From LSCE01 sp050485425 (lineage in GTDB: Bacteria > Pseudomonadota > Gammaproteobacteria > Nitrococcales > Aquisalimonadaceae): 64,000 nt of DNA. The notes under the pieces were generated by a model that searched no databases, had not been told where the DNA came from, and worked only from the letters and a program-made list of their open reading frames with translations. The position numbers were made by a program, and so were the translations under genes. Of this stretch, positions 49,243 through 57,904 are shown one piece after another; position 1 is the first letter of the stretch; every line of letters starts with the position of its first letter. The stretch covers positions 1 to 64,000 of the forward strand of contig JBJHBJ010000019.1 of NCBI GenBank assembly GCA_050485425.1. Reading direction: 5' to 3'.

Positions 49243-50385
49243 GTGATTCAGAAAAATCTGCCAATAGTTGTGGTTTGGGCCGGCGCGGCGCCTGGTGCGC
49301 TGCTGCTGCCTATGCTGCTGCAGCCTGTTCTCCTGGCGGTCGCCCTGGCCGCGCTGTGGCTGCTTTCGGCTGCAGTTCTCACCTGGTTGGTTCGTGCGTT
49401 ACCCGACGGTGTCCAGAACGACGCCGGGCCGATGGAGACCGAACTCCCGGCTCCGGCGGCGGCATCCGTGCTCGGGGACATCGGCGAACGCCTGCTGCCG
49501 ATCTGGAGCCGCCACATCGAAACTGCCCGCTCCCATACTGAATCCGCCGTGCTGGGTCTGACCGGGAACTTCTCCGGGTTGGCGGTGCAGTTGACGACCG
49601 CCAACCGCATGTCCGACGACGTTGCTTCCTCGGTCGAAGGTGGCATGGGCACGGCGTTTGGCCAGGGCGAGCGGGATCTGCGCGCCGTGGTCGACAGCCT
49701 CCGCCAGTCCCTGGAGGAGCGCGATGCCCTGCTGGAGCAGATCACCGGTCTTGCCGTTTTCATCGAGGAGCTGAACCAGATGGCGCGGGACGTCGCCACG
49801 GTCGCAGGCCAGACCAACCTGCTGGCACTGAACGCGGCTATCGAGGCGGCACGCGCTGGCGAGCAGGGGCGCGGCTTTGCCATCGTCGCCGACGAGGTCC
49901 GCAAGCTCTCCCGTTTGTCCGCGGAGACCGGGTCGCGCATCGGCACCAAGGCGGCACACATCGGCGAGGCCATCGAATCCGCCGTCGCCGCCGCCGAGCT
50001 TTCCCGCGGGCGGGACGGCGAATCCGTCCAGAGCGCCGAGCAGGTCATCCAGCGCGTGCTGGGCGAATTCCAGGAACTGGGCGGCAAGCTGGTGGAGGCT
50101 GCCCAGGAACTGCGCCAGACCAATGTCGATATCAAGAACGAAGTGGACACCGCGATCATCCAGTTGCAGTTCCAGGACCGTGTCAGCCAGATGCTCTGCC
50201 ACGTGAAGGACAGCCTCGACGGCGTCGGCCGGCGGCTGTCTGCTGGCGAGAGCGAGGGCCTGGACGTGGCCAGCGTACTGCACGAGATGGAGCAATCCTA
50301 CGCCATGGCGGAGGAACGCGAGAACCATCAGCGGCAGCGGAGTTCCGCACCGGCCTCGGCCGGCGGGGACATCACGTTTTTCTAG
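49243..50385 (+). CDS. Methyl-accepting chemotaxis protein, short (no periplasmic domain)
   Basis: A 380-residue chemoreceptor with two adjacent hydrophobic segments at about 5-60 (LPIVVVWAGAAPGALLLPML; LLAVALAALWLLSAAVLTWL), no sizeable periplasmic domain, and a cytoplasmic signalling hairpin around AGQTNLLALNAAIEAARAG (about 185-203) with FAIVADEVRKLSRLSAETGS. It appears to sense through the membrane or cytosol. The GTG at 49243 is selected because AGGGG lies about 8 bases ahead; a GTG at 49234 is the alternative. It begins the che operon, followed 47 bases later by a CheY gene. Confidence 0.87.
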   Translation: MIQKNLPIVVVWAGAAPGALLLPMLLQPVLLAVALAALWLLSAAVLTWLVRALPDGVQNDAGPMETELPAPAAASVLGDIGERLLPIWSRHIETARSHTESAVLGLTGNFSGLAVQLTTANRMSDDVASSVEGGMGTAFGQGERDLRAVVDSLRQSLEERDALLEQITGLAVFIEELNQMARDVATVAGQTNLLALNAAIEAARAGEQGRGFAIVADEVRKLSRLSAETGSRIGTKAAHIGEAIESAVAAAELSRGRDGESVQSAEQVIQRVLGEFQELGGKLVEAAQELRQTNVDIKNEVDTAIIQLQFQDRVSQMLCHVKDSLDGVGRRLSAGESEGLDVASVLHEMEQSYAMAEERENHQRQRSSAPASAGGDITFF

Positions 50386-50432
50386 GACTGGCCGGCCGCA
50401 CGAGCGGCTGGCGAGCACGAGGCAGGGCAAAA

Positions 50433-50801
50433 ATGAGCAAGAGCATACTGATCGTTGATGATTCCGCCAGCATCCGCCAGGTGGTGTCCATGACGCTGAA
50501 GGGGGCGGGTTACGAGGTGATCGAGGCCTGCGACGGGCGCGATGCCCTGGGCAAGCTCAATGGCCAGCGTGTTCACCTGATGATCTCGGACGTGAACATG
50601 CCGAACATGGATGGACTGAGCTTCCTGAAGGAAGTGAAAGCCCGCCCGGAATACAAGTTCACGCCGGTGATCATGCTCACCACCGAATCCTCCGAGGACA
50701 AGAAGCTGCAGGGTCAGGCCGCCGGCGCCAAGGCCTGGATGGTGAAGCCGTTCCAGCCCCAGCAAATGCTGGCCGCTGTCAGCAAGCTGGTGCCCGCGTG
50801 A
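50433..50801 (+). CDS. cheY: CheY-type response regulator
   Basis: A 122-residue single receiver domain. The acidic pocket is Asp9, Asp10 and phosphoacceptor Asp53 (ISDVNMPNMDG); Thr83 and Lys105 (VKPFQPQQ) complete it. It should be phosphorylated by the CheA encoded two genes downstream and modulate the motor or another output. Its stop overlaps the start of the STAS gene. No CheZ is present, so an additional receiver or CheD/CheC-type activity would have to dephosphorylate it. Confidence 0.93.
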   Translation: MSKSILIVDDSASIRQVVSMTLKGAGYEVIEACDGRDALGKLNGQRVHLMISDVNMPNMDGLSFLKEVKARPEYKFTPVIMLTTESSEDKKLQGQAAGAKAWMVKPFQPQQMLAAVSKLVPA

Positions 50802-51115
50802 TGGACGCTTTCCACCTGGATGCCGCCGCCGGCCGACTCACCGTCCATGGCGAACTAACCATCTACCAGGTAGCCGACGCCCGTGTCGCACTGCTGAGCG
50901 CGGCGGAGCAGGAGACGCTGACTGAGATTGATCTCGGGGGTGTCACCGAGCTGGATACCGCCGGCCTGCAACTGCTGTTGCTGGCCAAGCGTAGCTGTGC
51001 GGTCGATGGCGTGCCGGTACGCCTCACCAACCACAGCCCCCAGGTGCTGGATGTTCTGGAACTGACCGGATTGGGTGCCGAACTCGATGTGTCCGGTGCG
51101 GAGGCTGGATCATGA
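50798..51115 (+). CDS. STAS-domain protein (anti-sigma antagonist-like) in che operon
   Basis: A 105-residue STAS domain. LTVHGELTIYQVADARVALL (about 15-34) is the first strand and helix; LTEIDLGGVTELDTAGLQLL (about 41-60) contains the DTAG loop where SpoIIAA-like proteins are phosphorylated on Ser/Thr. A threonine occupies that site. Comparable STAS genes occur between cheY and cheA in several gammaproteobacteria, but their role in signalling is not well established. It overlaps cheY by four bases and cheA by four bases, indicating tight coupling. Confidence 0.88.
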   Translation: MMDAFHLDAAAGRLTVHGELTIYQVADARVALLSAAEQETLTEIDLGGVTELDTAGLQLLLLAKRSCAVDGVPVRLTNHSPQVLDVLELTGLGAELDVSGAEAGS

Positions 51116-53187
51116 ATATTGAACAGGCACTACAGACTTTCCTTGACGAGAGCCGCGAGTTGCTCGGCGACATGGAACGCATACTGCTTGAGCTGGAATC
51201 CGAACCCGGCGATCCGGAGCTGCGCAATGCCCTGTTCCGCTGTGTGCATACGGTCAAGGGCTCGGCCGGCATGTTCGGGCTGGACCATGTGGTGAGCTTC
51301 ACCCACGTGGTGGAGAACGTCCTGGACCGCCTGCGCGCGGAGGAAATCCAGCTGAGCCGCGAATTGGCGCATCTGCTATTGCGCGCCCGCGACCATATCG
51401 CCCTGCTGGTGGAAATTTCGGACGCCGTGGATGCAGCCGAACTCGGCGTTGAGGGCGACCGCCTTTTGGCCGAGCTTGGCTCCTATCAGTCTACTCCTGC
51501 GCTCAAAACCACGACGAGCGGGGCGGAGATGGAGCCACAGTCGGGGCGAGTCAGCTCGGGCAGCGAAAACTGGTTCCTTTCTATCCGGGTGCATGAGGAT
51601 GCGCTGCGCCATGGCATGGATCCGCTAAGTTTTATCCGGTATCTCTCGAATCTGGGCGAACTGGTGCGGGTGAGCGTACTGCCGCAGGGTCTTCCGCCCC
51701 TGAAGGATGCGGATCCGGAAGTCTGTTTTCTTGGCTTCGAGATCGAGCTGCGTACCGAGGCCGGTCAGACGGCCATTGAGGACGTCTTCGAGTTCGCCCG
51801 CGAACTCTACACTCTGCACATAGTTTCCCGCGGGACTGGGGACACCGGGTCGTCGTTGGCCGACGTGTCCGACCAAATCGGGGCCGACGATGCCGAGGCC
51901 ATTGCCTCCGCTGCGGCAGTGGCGGAGTCGGATCCTGATCGGCGCACCGGCACCCGCGATCGCCGCGCCAAGTCCGCCCAGCATCTGCGTGTCCAGGCAG
52001 AGAAGCTGGACAGCCTGATCAATCTGGTGGGTGAACTGGTCATTGCCTCCGCCTCGGTGGCGCTGAACGCCGGCAAGAGTGGCGACGTGGCGACGCGGGA
52101 ATCCGCGGCCGCGCTTTCGATGCTGGTTGAAGAGATCCGGGACAGCGCGCTGGACCTGCGTATGGTTCCCATCGGCGAGACCTTCCAGCGTTTCCAGCGC
52201 GTGGTGCGGGACGTCTCCGCCGACCTGGGCAAGGACATCCAGTTGGTCATCACCGGCGCCGACACCGAGCTGGATAAGACCGTGGTGGAGAAGATCGGTG
52301 ATCCCCTGACGCACCTGGTCCGCAACGCCTGCGATCACGGGCTCGAGCCGCGAGAAGTGCGTCAATCCCGGGGCAAGCCGGTGCAGGGCACGGTGCGTCT
52401 GAATGCCTATCACGAATCCGGTGCCATCGTCATCGAAGTCAGCGACGACGGTGGCGGCCTCGACCGTGACCGCCTGCTGGCCAAGGCCGTGGAGCGGCAG
52501 CTTGTTCGGGAGGATGCCTCCCTCAGCGATCAGGAAGTGTTCAACCTGATCTTCGAGCCCGGGTTTTCTACCGCAGCCGAAGTCACCAACCTGTCCGGCC
52601 GCGGCGTCGGCATGGACGTGGTAAGGCGTAACATCGAGGCGCTGCGGGGCATGGTGGAAGTGGTTTCTTCCCCCGGCGCAGGAACCACCATCCGCATCCG
52701 CCTGCCGTTGACGCTGGCCATCATCGACGGCTTCCTGGCCAAGGTCGGTGATGCCACCTACGTGGTGCCGCTGGAAATGGTGGTGGAATGCACGGAGCTC
52801 ACTGCCGCGCAGCAACAGGAAAGCGCCGGGCAGCACTACATCAATCTGCGGGGCGAGGTACTGCCGTTCATCCGTCTGCGCGAGCATTTCCAGCTCGGCG
52901 GCGAAGGCGGGCGACGACAGAACATCATCGTGGTCCGGCACGGCGGCCACAAGGCTGGGCTGATGGTGGATGACCTGCTGGGCGAACACCAGACCGTGAT
53001 CAAGCCCCTGAGCGGCATATTCGCCCACCTGGAAGGGCTGTCCGGTTCCACCATCCTCGGCAGCGGCCAGGTTGCCCTGATCCTGGATATCCCTGCGCTG
53101 ATGCAACAGGTCAGCCAGCATGAAGAGGTCCGGTACGCCGGCCATCGTCGCAGTCAGAACGCCCAGGCCCGTCCGGCGTATCACTAA
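51112..53187 (+). CDS. cheA: Chemotaxis histidine kinase CheA
   Basis: A 691-residue CheA. The HPt domain has the phosphorylated His46 (CVHTVKGSAGMFG), followed by a linker of about 200 residues. The dimerisation and kinase domains begin near 290 (LRVQAEKLDSLINLVGELVI). The ATP-binding boxes are NACDHGLE (about 405), SDDGGGLD and GRGVGMDVV (about 500). The C-terminal CheW-like domain is at about 540-670 (RLPLTLAIIDGFLAKVGDA). The first MCP and STAS genes are upstream and a second MCP gene follows after 18 bases. It phosphorylates CheY and CheB. Confidence 0.95.
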   Translation: MNIEQALQTFLDESRELLGDMERILLELESEPGDPELRNALFRCVHTVKGSAGMFGLDHVVSFTHVVENVLDRLRAEEIQLSRELAHLLLRARDHIALLVEISDAVDAAELGVEGDRLLAELGSYQSTPALKTTTSGAEMEPQSGRVSSGSENWFLSIRVHEDALRHGMDPLSFIRYLSNLGELVRVSVLPQGLPPLKDADPEVCFLGFEIELRTEAGQTAIEDVFEFARELYTLHIVSRGTGDTGSSLADVSDQIGADDAEAIASAAAVAESDPDRRTGTRDRRAKSAQHLRVQAEKLDSLINLVGELVIASASVALNAGKSGDVATRESAAALSMLVEEIRDSALDLRMVPIGETFQRFQRVVRDVSADLGKDIQLVITGADTELDKTVVEKIGDPLTHLVRNACDHGLEPREVRQSRGKPVQGTVRLNAYHESGAIVIEVSDDGGGLDRDRLLAKAVERQLVREDASLSDQEVFNLIFEPGFSTAAEVTNLSGRGVGMDVVRRNIEALRGMVEVVSSPGAGTTIRIRLPLTLAIIDGFLAKVGDATYVVPLEMVVECTELTAAQQQESAGQHYINLRGEVLPFIRLREHFQLGGEGGRRQNIIVVRHGGHKAGLMVDDLLGEHQTVIKPLSGIFAHLEGLSGSTILGSGQVALILDIPALMQQVSQHEEVRYAGHRRSQNAQARPAYH

Positions 53188-53205
53188 CGTAGTTTGGAGT
53201 AACTC

Positions 53206-54846
53206 ATGTTGAAGAATCTCAAGATTGGAGTGCGCCTGGGCATCGCGTTCGGCGTGGTGCTGGTGTTGCTGAGTACGCTGGCGTTCATTTCCTTCAACCG
53301 TCTGGCGACGGTGGAACAGGTGGTCGCCGACCTCACCGGGCCGCAGGCGGAGCGCCTGGCCGTAGCGAATCGGATCATCGACATGAACCAGTTCAATGCC
53401 CGGGCAACGTTGAATCTGCTGCTGACCACAGACGAGCGTCGAATGGAATCATTGCAGACGGAAATCGCCGCACGTTCGGATGAAATGAGCACAGCGTATC
53501 AACGGCTGGAGGCGGTGATCGCCACTGAGGAAGGACGGGCGCTGTTCGCTTCCGTCCAGCAGTTGCGCCAGGAGTACGGAAGCGACCGCCGCCAGATGCT
53601 GGCCTTGCTGAATGCTGGTGATCGTGAAGCTGCCGTGCAGAGTTGGGTTTCCAGTACCGCGCCGATTCTTGATCGGTACATCAGCGCTCTTGATGATTAT
53701 CTGGTGTACCAGGAACGCCTCGTCAATGCGGCTGGTGCCAACGCCAACGCCATTATCGATGTCGCGCAGAGCATTATTCTCGTGATCAGCGCCATGGCCA
53801 TCCTGATTGCAATCATCTTCGCGTGGGTAATCACCCGTGGGATCACACGTCCGCTGAATGACGCGGTTTCCGCCGCGCGCCGGCTGGCCGAAGGCGATCT
53901 GACCGTGCGTGTGAACGCCACGTCGCGGGATGAAACCGGCCAGTTGCTGACTGCAGTCGATGAAATGGTCCAACGCCTGTCGCAGGTCATCAGCGAGGTG
54001 CGTGCCGGTGCCGATAGCCTGGCCTCCGCGTCGGAGCAGGTGAATTCCACCAGCCAGTCCTTGTCGCAGGCCTCCAGCGAGCAGGCGTCCAGCGTGGAGG
54101 AAACCACTGCTTCCATGGAGCAGATGACGGCGTCCATCAGCCAGAACACCGAGAACGCCCGTGTCACCGACGGCATGGCCGGCAAGGCCGCGAAGGAAGC
54201 GGTGGAAGGCGGCGAGGCCGTGGGCAAGACGGTTGCCGCCATGAAGAGTATCGCCGAGAAGATCTCCATCATCGACGATATCGCCTATCAGACCAACCTG
54301 CTGGCACTGAACGCGGCCATCGAGGCGGCGCGGGCCGGCGAGCACGGTAAGGGCTTCGCGGTGGTCGCGGCGGAAGTGCGCAAGCTGGCCGAGCGCAGCC
54401 AGGTAGCCGCGCAGGAAATCGGCGAGGTTGCCGGTTCCTCGGTGGAACTGGCCGAGCGTGCCGGCGAGCTGCTGAACGAAATCGTGCCGTCCATCCAGAA
54501 GACGTCCGATCTGGTGCAGGAAATTGCTGCGGCTTCCAGCGAGCAGTCCGCGGGTGTGGGGCAGATCAACAACGCCATGGAGCAGTTGAACCAGATCACC
54601 CAGCAGAATGCTTCCTCCTCCGAGGAGCTGGCCGCTACTGCCGAGGAAATGTCGTCCCAGGCCGAGCAGTTGCAGCAGTCCATGGGCTTCTTCCGGCTGG
54701 CTGACGGCGAGCGTGGCACCACGCCTGGCGGGAAAAAGCCGCAGACGCGAGCACCGTTGCGGGCCGTGGCGAACCCCCGGAGCAAGGCGTCCAACTCCGA
54801 GCTGGATGCGCCGGATGCTGACGAAGCCGCCTACGTGCGCTTCTAG
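53206..54846 (+). CDS. Methyl-accepting chemotaxis protein with periplasmic four-helix bundle
   Basis: A 546-residue classical receptor. TM1 is at about 11-30 (LGIAFGVVLVLLSTLAFISF), then a periplasmic four-helix-bundle sensor of about 150 residues. TM2 is at about 186-208 (IILVISAMAILIAIIFAWVI), followed by HAMP at about 210-265 and the cytoplasmic hairpin with YQTNLLALNAAIEAARAGEH (about 363-382). There is no C-terminal NWETF-type pentapeptide for CheR tethering; the tail ends AAYVRF. The ligand is unknown. It lies between cheA and cheW. Confidence 0.93.
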   Translation: MLKNLKIGVRLGIAFGVVLVLLSTLAFISFNRLATVEQVVADLTGPQAERLAVANRIIDMNQFNARATLNLLLTTDERRMESLQTEIAARSDEMSTAYQRLEAVIATEEGRALFASVQQLRQEYGSDRRQMLALLNAGDREAAVQSWVSSTAPILDRYISALDDYLVYQERLVNAAGANANAIIDVAQSIILVISAMAILIAIIFAWVITRGITRPLNDAVSAARRLAEGDLTVRVNATSRDETGQLLTAVDEMVQRLSQVISEVRAGADSLASASEQVNSTSQSLSQASSEQASSVEETTASMEQMTASISQNTENARVTDGMAGKAAKEAVEGGEAVGKTVAAMKSIAEKISIIDDIAYQTNLLALNAAIEAARAGEHGKGFAVVAAEVRKLAERSQVAAQEIGEVAGSSVELAERAGELLNEIVPSIQKTSDLVQEIAAASSEQSAGVGQINNAMEQLNQITQQNASSSEELAATAEEMSSQAEQLQQSMGFFRLADGERGTTPGGKKPQTRAPLRAVANPRSKASNSELDAPDADEAAYVRF

Positions 54847-54854
54847 GAGGCGTC

Positions 54855-55388
54855 ATGAATCTACTCGCGATCAATGACGGGGCCACCGGCTCCATGGAAC
54901 AGCAGAGGCAGTATCTGACGTTCCAGATCGGCAAGGAGATGTTCGCGGTGGGCATACTGCACATCCGCGAGATCATCGAGTACGGCAACCTGACCACGGT
55001 GCCGATGATGCCGGAGTTCGTACGTGGCGTGATCAACCTGCGCGGCAGCGTGGTGCCTGTGATCGATCTGTCATCCCGGTTCGGCCGGGGAGACAGTGCG
55101 GTGGGACGCCGGACCTGCATCGTCATCCTCGAGATTGACGGCAGCGCAGGATTGCAGGAGATCGGGGTGATCGTGGATGCGGTGTCGGAGGTGCTGGAAA
55201 TTCCCGCCTCCGAGATCGAACCGCCGCCGAGCTTCGGCGCCAGGATTCGGGCGGACTTCATTATCGGCATGGGCAAGGTGCAGGGCCGTTTCGTCATCCT
55301 GTTGAACGTGCAGAAAGTGCTGGACGTGGACGAGATGGCGGAACTGGCCCGCGTGGCTGAACCGGCGCTGGACGGCCATGAGCGCTGA
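54855..55388 (+). CDS. cheW: Chemotaxis coupling protein CheW
   Basis: A 177-residue CheW. QYLTFQIGKEMFAVGILHIR (about 19-38), then VRGVINLRGSVVPVIDLSSR (about 57-76) with the conserved Arg-Gly pair contacting receptors, and a C-terminal FIIGMGKVQGRFVILLNVQK region. It bridges the receptors and CheA. It starts 9 bases after the receptor gene stop, with AGGAGG before the ATG, and its 3' end overlaps cheR by 11 bases. Confidence 0.95.
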   Translation: MNLLAINDGATGSMEQQRQYLTFQIGKEMFAVGILHIREIIEYGNLTTVPMMPEFVRGVINLRGSVVPVIDLSSRFGRGDSAVGRRTCIVILEIDGSAGLQEIGVIVDAVSEVLEIPASEIEPPPSFGARIRADFIIGMGKVQGRFVILLNVQKVLDVDEMAELARVAEPALDGHER

Positions 55389-56214
55389 GCCGGTCCGCGT
55401 CGCACAGCCGGTTTCCGCGCCGGTGCTGAACGAGGCGGAGTTCCGCCGCTTCCAACACATGATCTTCGAGGTGGCCGGCATACACATGCCGGCCACCAAG
55501 CGGACCATGGTGGCCGGCCGTCTGGCCAAGCGTGTCAAGGCGCTGCAACTGGACGGCTATGCCGCTTACTGGGCACGGCTGGAACACGACGAGTCGGAAC
55601 GGCAGACCGCGGTGGATCTGCTGACCACCAACGAGACCTATTTCTTCAGGGAGTCCAAGCACTTCGACTTCCTGCGTGAACGCGTGCTGCCGGCCGTGCG
55701 TCGCGGCCAGCCGTTCCGGATCTGGAGTGCGGCCTGCTCCAGCGGCGAGGAACCGTACAGCCTGGCCATGGTGCTGGCGGACGTGCTGGGCGACGGCGAC
55801 TGGCGCGTCACGGCCTCGGACATCAGTACCCAGGTGCTGGCCCGAGCGCGCTCGGCTAAATACCCCATGGCCCGGGCGGAGCGGATTCCCCAGGACTACC
55901 TCAAGCGCTATTGCCTGCGCGGTATCGGTCCCAACGAGGGCACCTTCCTGGTCGGACCGAAGCTCCGCGAGCGGATGGATTTCCGGCAACTCAACCTGAA
56001 TACGCCTGTGCCGATCATTGGTCCCTTCGATGTGATCTTCCTGCGCAATGTGATGATCTATTTCAACGCCGAGACCAAGCAGCAGATCGTCGACCGCGTG
56101 GCGGGCCGCCTGAAACCGGGGGGGTATCTGATCATCGGCCACTCGGAAACGCTGAACGGCTTGCAGAAGGGCCTGCGCGCAGTTATGCCCTCGGTCTACC
56201 AGGCACCCGAATGA
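55378..56214 (+). CDS. cheR: Chemoreceptor methyltransferase CheR
   Basis: A 278-residue SAM-dependent methyltransferase. The N-terminal helical domain (about 20-75) contacts receptors; the SAM-binding part has TTNETYFFRESKHFDF (about 83-98), FRIWSAACSSGEEPYSLAMV (about 113-132), TASDIS and FDVIFLRNVMIYF (about 217-229). It methylates glutamates of receptors. The start overlaps cheW and the stop overlaps the cheD start (ATGA). Confidence 0.95.
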   Translation: MSAEPVRVAQPVSAPVLNEAEFRRFQHMIFEVAGIHMPATKRTMVAGRLAKRVKALQLDGYAAYWARLEHDESERQTAVDLLTTNETYFFRESKHFDFLRERVLPAVRRGQPFRIWSAACSSGEEPYSLAMVLADVLGDGDWRVTASDISTQVLARARSAKYPMARAERIPQDYLKRYCLRGIGPNEGTFLVGPKLRERMDFRQLNLNTPVPIIGPFDVIFLRNVMIYFNAETKQQIVDRVAGRLKPGGYLIIGHSETLNGLQKGLRAVMPSVYQAPE

Positions 56215-56720
56215 TTACGCAACTGGATGCCGGCATCGATATCTTCCTTCAGCCTGGAGAATGGTATTTCGGCGGAGCGGGGACAAGTATCCGCACCACA
56301 CTGGGTTCCTGCATTGCGGTGACCTTGTGGCATCCTCGACACCGCAACGGCGGCATGTGCCATTTCATGTTGCCGGGCAGGAGCAAGCGCGGTGACCGCC
56401 GCGACACCCGCTATGCCGAGAACGCGGTGGAGCGGCTACTTGTCGAGGCTGGCAAATGTCCGGGCCGCGTGCAGGACTACCAGATCAAGTTGTTCGGCGG
56501 CGCCAGCATGTTCGAGACCCGGGCCGGAGAGGATTCCGTGCCGGTGAGGAACATCCGGGCAGCCAGGGAGCTGATGCTGGCCCACGGTCTGCGCATCAAG
56601 GCCCACCATCTCGGCGGCAACTGCTATCGCGAGTTGATATTCAGGCTCTCCGACGGAGACGTCTGGATGCGTCTGGGACGTGGTTTTGCTGCTGGTAACT
56701 GTTCAATGGAATCGGCATGA
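56211..56720 (+). CDS. cheD: Chemoreceptor glutamine deamidase CheD
   Basis: A 169-residue CheD. The catalytic Cys is in TTLGSCIAVTLWH (about 29-41), His is in GGMCHFMLPG (about 47-56) and the Thr/Ser region in YAENAVERLL; KLFGGASMF (about 93-101) is another landmark. CheD deamidates receptor glutamines to glutamates and can stimulate CheC-type phosphatases, though no CheC is seen here. It overlaps cheR at the start and cheB at the end by four bases each. Confidence 0.93.
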   Translation: MITQLDAGIDIFLQPGEWYFGGAGTSIRTTLGSCIAVTLWHPRHRNGGMCHFMLPGRSKRGDRRDTRYAENAVERLLVEAGKCPGRVQDYQIKLFGGASMFETRAGEDSVPVRNIRAARELMLAHGLRIKAHHLGGNCYRELIFRLSDGDVWMRLGRGFAAGNCSMESA

Positions 56721-57784
56721 CGCAGCCTGTCAGTGTATTCATCGTTGATGACTCCGCCGTGGTACGGCAGGTGCTGACCGAAACGCTGGCCAGCGACCCC
56801 GGCATCCGTATCGCCGGCTCGGCCCCCGATCCGCTGTTCGCGCTACAGAAGATGCAGCGAGACTGGCCGGATGTGATCGTGCTGGACGTGGAGATGCCGC
56901 GGATGGACGGCATCACCTTCCTGCGCAAGCTGATGGAAGAGCGGCCGACGCCGGTGGTGGTCTGCTCCACGCTGACGGAGAAGGGTGCGGATACCACCTT
57001 GCAGGCCTTGTCCGCCGGGGCGGTGGATATCATCACCAAGCCGAAGATCGGTCTGAAGGAGTTCCTGCAGGGGTCCGCCCAGCACATGCTGCGGGTGGTG
57101 AAGGCCGCAGCATGTGCCCGGGTGAAGGCTGCTGCCAAACGCGTAGCAGATGCCCCATTGCCGGCACGCGCAGCCCCTGTCGCCGCCATGGCGCGTACGA
57201 CTGATCAGGTAGTCGCCTTCGGTACATCCACCGGGGGTACCCAGGCCCTGCAGGTGGTACTGACCCAGTTGCCGGACGTCTGCCCGGGCATCGTCGTGGT
57301 CCAGCACATGCCGGAAAAATTCACTGCCGCCTTCGCCAACCGCCTGAACCAGCACTGCCGCTGTGAGGTGAAGGAAGCGGAGGACGGCGACCGTGTCATG
57401 CCGGGGCGCGTGCTGATCGCGCCCGGCGGCCGACATATGCAGTTGCGTAGGAGCGGCGCCCAGTACCAGGTATCCGTGTCCGATGGCCCTCCCGTGAACC
57501 GCCACAAGCCCTCTGTGGACGTATTATTCCATTCGGTGGCGCGGGTGGCCGGAAGGAATGCGCTCGGCGTCATCATGACCGGTATGGGGGACGATGGTGC
57601 GAACGGGCTGCTGGCCATGCGCCAGGCTGGCGCGCATACCATTGCGCAGGACCGCGAAAGCTCGGTGGTGTTCGGTATGCCGAAGGAAGCCATCGAGCGC
57701 GGCGCGGCTGCAGAAGTGCTGCCGCTATCGGCCATTGCCGCTGCTGTTATGAACCCGGCCGGGCGCCGTGGTGTCCCCGTGTGA
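56717..57784 (+). CDS. cheB: Chemotaxis methylesterase/deamidase response regulator CheB
   Basis: A 355-residue two-domain protein. The receiver has Asp11/Asp12 and phosphoacceptor Asp57 (VLDVEMPRMDG). The linker is about 125-165. The C-terminal methylesterase has the Ser of FGTSTGGTQAL (about 171), His of VVQHMPEKF (about 196) and Asp of MTGMGDDGANG (about 290), the catalytic triad. It removes receptor methyl groups when phosphorylated by CheA. It is the last gene of the operon. Confidence 0.95.
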   Translation: MTQPVSVFIVDDSAVVRQVLTETLASDPGIRIAGSAPDPLFALQKMQRDWPDVIVLDVEMPRMDGITFLRKLMEERPTPVVVCSTLTEKGADTTLQALSAGAVDIITKPKIGLKEFLQGSAQHMLRVVKAAACARVKAAAKRVADAPLPARAAPVAAMARTTDQVVAFGTSTGGTQALQVVLTQLPDVCPGIVVVQHMPEKFTAAFANRLNQHCRCEVKEAEDGDRVMPGRVLIAPGGRHMQLRRSGAQYQVSVSDGPPVNRHKPSVDVLFHSVARVAGRNALGVIMTGMGDDGANGLLAMRQAGAHTIAQDRESSVVFGMPKEAIERGAAAEVLPLSAIAAAVMNPAGRRGVPV

Positions 57785-57904
57785 AGAGAGCTTTTTATAC
57801 TGTTGGGCTAAAGCGACAGGTCAACTGTTGGCCCGCGAAATAGAGGGCTGTGGGCTCAGAGGGTGCAGCGAGAGGGAATGATCCCACGTTTTGAGGAGGA
57901 TCGG

